Of a DNA stretch of 21,150 nt, positions 17,511 through 21,150 are shown piece after piece. Within the stretch, counting starts at the first letter, position 1, and each line of letters begins with the position of its first letter. Under the pieces are notes generated by a model. The model saw only the letters and a program-made list of their open reading frames with translations, was not told the origin of the DNA and ran no database searches. The DNA is from Chloroflexota bacterium (GTDB taxonomy: Bacteria > Chloroflexota > Anaerolineae > UBA1429), in NCBI GenBank assembly GCA_014360745.1, contig JACIWY010000015.1, forward strand, positions 1 to 21,150, in the 5' to 3' direction. The position numbers and the translations under genes are program-made.

Positions 17511-17550
17511 CTAACCGGCTGCGTCCATCGCGAGCGTAGGAGGCAATGAT

Positions 17551-19800
17551 ATGGCCACACGTGTCGAAATCGGCCAAGCCCAAGATGTCTGGGGCACGTT
17601 CGAGCGCGATCGAGAGCATCTCTTCCGCCAGTTCCAAGAGATCCCCTGGGCCGATCACACCGGCCTCACCGCCCAAGAGCTCGCCACCGAGGTAGCCGCT
17701 TATCTGCGCGATCATGCCGATCAACCCAAGGTGTTGCAGAAGGCCGGCGTATTTGCCCTGGTGATGAAGCGCGCGCGCATCGCCATCGACCCCTTGGACT
17801 GGTTCGTCGACAAGCTCGACCACGGCGACCTGGTGCGCAAGGTGCGCGATGCCTGGTATGAAGAGGCCAAAGCCGGCGCGCTCAAAAAGGAGGCCAGCTG
17901 GTTTGACGAGGTGTGGAACTATGGCCTGGTTCATGGCTTATTGGACATGGGCCATATCTCCCCGGGCTGGGAAAAGGTCTTTGCCGGCGGCTTGGTCGGC
18001 CTGCTCGACGAGGTGCGCCAGGCCCGGGAACACGCCGGCGATGCCGCCACGCCGGAGCAACGAGCTTTTTGGCAAGCGGTGGAGATCGTCTATGAAGCGG
18101 CCATCGCCCTGGCGAACCGCTTCGCCGACCTGGCCGAGGCGTTGGTGGCCGAGCATCCCGCTCAAGCGCCGAGATTGCTGGCCATCGCCGAATGCTGCCG
18201 CCGCATTCCGGCCCACGGCCCGACCACTTTTTACGAAGCGCTCCAATTCCATTGGTTCCTGCATGAATGGATCGAAATGGAGGGCGAGCTCGTTCGCTCC
18301 GCCGGCCATTTTGATCGCCACCTTTACCCCTACTACCGCGCCGACATCGACGCCGGCCGGCTGACCCGCGAACAGGCCAAGGAACTCATCAAGTTCTTTT
18401 GGTTCAAGCACGCCTCGCGCACGCAGGGCTTGCGCAACGGCAAGAACTATGTCTTTGCCGGCCAGGATCGCGACGGCTCGATCATCGATAACGAGTTGAC
18501 CTACCTGGCGCTAGAGGCTTACGGCGAGTTGAACACGCCTGATCCCAAGTTGTCGGTGCGCTTTACCCCCGAGACGCCCGATCGCCTTTACTATACCGTG
18601 GCCGACCTGATCCGCCATGGGCACAATTCCTTTGTGCTCATGAACGACGTCCCGGCCATCGCGGGGCTGCTCAAACGGGGCAAGACATTGCCCGATGCCC
18701 GTTCTTACCTGCCCATCGGTTGCTACGAGCCGGCGGTCGATGGCAAAGAGGCGGCCTGCACGATGAACCTGGTCATTAACCTGGCCAAAGGGTTGGAACT
18801 GGCCCTCCACGATGGACGCGATCCGGTCAGCGGCGTGCAGCTTGGCCCGCACACCGGCGACCCACGCACTTTTGGCTCGTTTGAAGATCTGTTCGACGCC
18901 TATCGTCGGCAGATGGATTTCATCATCGCCCGCTCGATCACCTATGTCGGCGCCCACGAGCGCCAATGGCCACAGATCAACCCCTCGCCCTTCTTGGCCG
19001 GCACCATCGACGACTGCATCGCCACCGGCAAGGATATCGGCCAGGGTGGCCCCCGCTATAACAGCGTCGGGGTGGTGGGCATGGGCCTAGCCAACACGGT
19101 GGATGGTTTGCTGGGCGTCAAGCGCGCCGTGTTCGACGAGGGGCGCTGCACGATGGAAGAGTTGTTAACGGCCTTGGGCCATAACTACGAGGGGCACGAA
19201 CCGCTGCGCCAGTATCTGCTCAACCGCGTGCCCAAGTGGGGCAACAACGACGCCGAATCCGATGCCCTGGCCCGCCGCGTGGCCGACTATTATTGCCACA
19301 AAGTGCATACCTTTCGTAACGGTCGCGGCGGCGCCTGCCAGGCCGCTCTCTTTTCCCTGGATTATCAGTGGCGTATGGGGCGCCACGTCGGCGCGTTGCC
19401 CGATGGCCGTCGGGCCTTCGAATCGCTTGCCCCCGGTGTGGGGCCTTCCTCGGGCCGAGACAAGAGCGGCGTTACCGCCTTGCTCAACTCGGTTAGCTCG
19501 CTGGACTTTACCGAGACCCCTAACGGCTCCGTGCTGGATGTGATGCTGCACCCCAGCGCCGTGCGCGGGCAGGATGGGCTGGATGCTTTTGTCCAGCTCA
19601 TCAAAACCTTTTTCGCTCAGGGCGGGTACGCCGTGCAGTTCAACGTTTTGGACACAGATACCCTGCGCAAGGCTCAGCGCTACCCTGAGCGCTACGCCTC
19701 GCTGCAGATCCGCGTGACGGGCTGGAGCGTCTACTGGGTCGCCCTCACCCGTGAGGAACAAGATCAGTTCATCGCCCGGCACGCCCATACGCTCTCGTAG
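17551..19800 (+). CDS. Glycyl radical enzyme (pyruvate formate-lyase-like, dehydratase/eliminase type), substrate unknown
   Basis: Oxygen-sensitive radical enzyme of 749 residues, slightly shorter than most of the family. The thiyl-radical site is IGCYEP with Cys391 and Glu393. The Cys-x-Glu pattern is that of the eliminase/dehydratase branch (glycerol dehydratase, choline lyase, hydroxyproline dehydratase), while pyruvate formate-lyase has two adjacent Cys. The glycyl radical loop near the C-terminus is RVTGWSVYW, with Gly724 as radical carrier and Trp725 where Tyr is usual; it follows QFNVLDTDTLRKAQRYPERY, a standard family block. AGGAGG sits 7 nt before the ATG. A radical SAM activase is required in this family, but none is adjacent in the window. 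Upstream lies the divergent acid-sugar dehydratase. The substrate may be a polyol, a hydroxy acid or a sugar acid; this is speculation. Confidence 0.9.
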   Translation: MATRVEIGQAQDVWGTFERDREHLFRQFQEIPWADHTGLTAQELATEVAAYLRDHADQPKVLQKAGVFALVMKRARIAIDPLDWFVDKLDHGDLVRKVRDAWYEEAKAGALKKEASWFDEVWNYGLVHGLLDMGHISPGWEKVFAGGLVGLLDEVRQAREHAGDAATPEQRAFWQAVEIVYEAAIALANRFADLAEALVAEHPAQAPRLLAIAECCRRIPAHGPTTFYEALQFHWFLHEWIEMEGELVRSAGHFDRHLYPYYRADIDAGRLTREQAKELIKFFWFKHASRTQGLRNGKNYVFAGQDRDGSIIDNELTYLALEAYGELNTPDPKLSVRFTPETPDRLYYTVADLIRHGHNSFVLMNDVPAIAGLLKRGKTLPDARSYLPIGCYEPAVDGKEAACTMNLVINLAKGLELALHDGRDPVSGVQLGPHTGDPRTFGSFEDLFDAYRRQMDFIIARSITYVGAHERQWPQINPSPFLAGTIDDCIATGKDIGQGGPRYNSVGVVGMGLANTVDGLLGVKRAVFDEGRCTMEELLTALGHNYEGHEPLRQYLLNRVPKWGNNDAESDALARRVADYYCHKVHTFRNGRGGACQAALFSLDYQWRMGRHVGALPDGRRAFESLAPGVGPSSGRDKSGVTALLNSVSSLDFTETPNGSVLDVMLHPSAVRGQDGLDAFVQLIKTFFAQGGYAVQFNVLDTDTLRKAQRYPERYASLQIRVTGWSVYWVALTREEQDQFIARHAHTLS

Positions 19801-19883
19801 CGTTTAAACTCGCCCTGTGCGCCAAGCCTCTCAAAGCCGGGTGCTGCGGGTCTGTGGCGACGTATCCGGTGGGGATTAGACGT

Positions 19884-21150
19884 ATGAAATGGGAACATTT
19901 CCTCCGCCCGGAGGAAGAGCCAGCTGAGGGAGGTATGGTCGGCTTTCGCCGGCAACTCCTTCTGTTTTTGGGCCTTTTTACCTTTCAGGGCGCCTTTTTC
20001 TTTACCCCTTGGGCAACCGCTCCCCAAAATCCTCCTCTTTCCGCCGTTGCCGCCATTGTCTGGAGCCTCGCCCTGGCCATTGTCACCCTGCTCATGCGCA
20101 GTCGCTGGCCCAGGAAGGCATCCTGGTTCTATGTGCTGGGCGGCTTGCTGGCCGCGACCCTTGTCGTGTATGCCTTCCGCAACGCTATAGCACCGGCGGT
20201 ATTCGCCCTGCCCGTGCTGACCGCCGGCCTTCTATTGGGGCTATTTGCCGGGGTAACCGTAGGTGTCGGCGCCGGCTGCCTGCTCGTCGGGCTGGCTGCC
20301 TCCGGCGCAAACATCGACCTCGTCTATTGGTTGCTCATTACGGGCGCAATCACGGGCATCGGCGCGCTGGCCGGCCAATTTGTGAGCCAAGTTGACTATT
20401 GGGAACGGGCGCTGGTCCTCCAACAGCAAGAATCGATCGAGCGCTTGCGAGATCACCAGGGAGAGCTGAACCGCACTCTCAAGGCGTTGGACGAGGCTTA
20501 TGTCTCGCTGCAACGCACCAACGCCGAGTTGGCCTTGGCGAGACGGCAGGCCGAGGAGGCCCGGGCATTGAAGGAGCACTTTGTCGCCAGCGTCAGCCAC
20601 GAGCTACGCACGCCGCTTAACATCATCGTTGGTTTTGCCGAAATGATGTATCTATCGCCGGAGGTATACGAGGGCGTGGTTTGGACGCCTGCCCTGGAGG
20701 GAGATATCCAAGAGATGTACCGCGCCAGCCGCCACTTGCGTAGCTTGGTGGACGACATCTTGGATCTCTCGCGCATAGATGCTTCGCGCCTGCCCATGTA
20801 TCGCGAACTGGCGGACATCCGCGTCATTGTGAACGACGCAGCCGAGACGATGGCGCCGCTCTTCCGGCAAAGAGGCCTTTTCCTCAAGGTCAAACTGCCC
20901 GAAGACCTGCCCTTGCTGTTCATCGATCGCACGCGGATTCGCCAAGTCTTGCTCAACCTGCTCAACAACGCCTTGCGCTTCACCGACAAGGGCGGCGTCC
21001 ACATCCAGGTCGAACAAGGCGATAGAGCCGTGACCGTCGGCGTGCATGACACCGGAGTCGGTATCCCAGAGGACAAGTTGGAGCTGATCTTTGAGGAATT
21101 TGCGCAGGCCGATCCGGCGCTGCACAGCCGCGGTAGGGCCGGGTTGGGCC
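19884..21150 (+). CDS. Membrane-bound sensor histidine kinase, 3'-truncated by window edge
   Basis: Two-component sensor kinase open to the last base; 422 codons seen. An N-terminal membrane domain of about six hydrophobic segments (residues about 21-167, no large external loop) is followed by a predicted coiled coil (about 175-232), the dimerisation and phospho-acceptor motif SVSHELRTPLN with His239, the N box RQVLLNLLNNALRFT, the ATP-binding DTGVGIP, an F box FEEFAQAD and the beginning of the G2 box (GRAGLG). The catalytic domain is thus almost complete; a receiver domain or a regulator gene could follow outside. The start at 19884 (MKWEHF) has only a weak GGTGGGG site; the ATG at 19935 has GGGAGG too close to it. 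It lies 83 nt after the glycyl radical enzyme, with no clear terminator between, so read-through is possible. Confidence 0.92.
   Translation, partial: MKWEHFLRPEEEPAEGGMVGFRRQLLLFLGLFTFQGAFFFTPWATAPQNPPLSAVAAIVWSLALAIVTLLMRSRWPRKASWFYVLGGLLAATLVVYAFRNAIAPAVFALPVLTAGLLLGLFAGVTVGVGAGCLLVGLAASGANIDLVYWLLITGAITGIGALAGQFVSQVDYWERALVLQQQESIERLRDHQGELNRTLKALDEAYVSLQRTNAELALARRQAEEARALKEHFVASVSHELRTPLNIIVGFAEMMYLSPEVYEGVVWTPALEGDIQEMYRASRHLRSLVDDILDLSRIDASRLPMYRELADIRVIVNDAAETMAPLFRQRGLFLKVKLPEDLPLLFIDRTRIRQVLLNLLNNALRFTDKGGVHIQVEQGDRAVTVGVHDTGVGIPEDKLELIFEEFAQADPALHSRGRAGLG

Noticed and set aside
19165..19788. 207-codon minus-strand open frame in the radical enzyme gene
   Set aside because: It is antisense to the conserved C-terminal half including the glycyl radical loop, with no domain.
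19801..19883. Terminator or RNA element after the radical enzyme gene
   Set aside because: Only weak, short complementarities were found and no T tract follows. An 11-nt match to 9778-9788 (AAGCCGGGTGC) is probably chance.

Overview
The window looks like a bacterial chromosome segment of fairly high GC (mostly around 60% by eye), plausibly from the phylum Chloroflexota (Anaerolineae-like). This is an inference. It rests on a SecA with an extra stretch in the first nucleotide-binding domain just before the ITYGTNNEFGFDYLRDN block, on a secreted HExxH peptidase followed by a Trm112-like zinc ribbon and Fpg, and on a Thr/Pro-rich mini-lipoprotein. No rRNA, tRNA, CRISPR array, transposase or phage gene was seen.

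Layout. (1) Positions 1-3271, plus strand: the 3' part of secA (its start lies outside the window) and a phosphate butyryl/acetyltransferase (ptb). (2) Positions 3299-9692, minus strand: a tightly packed gene series read from right to left. It contains a Trm112-like protein, a secreted gluzincin peptidase, fpg (mutM), butyrate kinase (buk), a ThiF/MoeB-like adenylyltransferase, an OmpR-type response regulator and, after a gap, a second paralogous regulator and a small lipoprotein. A good sigma70-like promoter lies just upstream (9728-9756). The buk/thiF-like and thiF-like/regulator junctions are 4-bp stop-start overlaps (ATGA and TTGA), so these three genes are probably translationally coupled. 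(3) Positions 9863-12343, plus strand: a two-gene carbohydrate unit, a sugar isomerase-like TIM barrel and a DUF5060/DUF4038 (apiosidase-type) glycoside hydrolase. It ends at a perfect 15-bp-stem terminator shared with the opposing genes. (4) Positions 12391-16064, minus strand: two overlapping half-transporter genes forming a heterodimeric ABC exporter with one degenerate and one consensus ATP site. (5) Positions 16209-19800: a divergent pair, an enolase-superfamily acid-sugar dehydratase (minus) and an uncharacterised glycyl radical enzyme (plus), sharing a 184-bp control region with two good promoters and several GGGT/ACCC palindromes. (6) Positions 19884 to the end, plus strand: the first 422 codons of a membrane-bound hybrid-looking or simple histidine kinase, cut by the window edge.

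Functionally, the plus-strand ptb and minus-strand buk together would interconvert acyl-CoA and acyl-phosphate/carboxylate with ATP gain. This suits an anaerobic fermenter, as does the oxygen-sensitive glycyl radical enzyme. The hydrolase, isomerase, dehydratase and glycyl radical enzyme suggest use of plant-type sugars or sugar acids. The most promising undescribed item is the glycyl radical enzyme with a Cys-x-Glu active site, paired divergently with the enolase-superfamily dehydratase. Next come the coupled buk/thiF-like/response-regulator genes and the atypical receiver of the second regulator.
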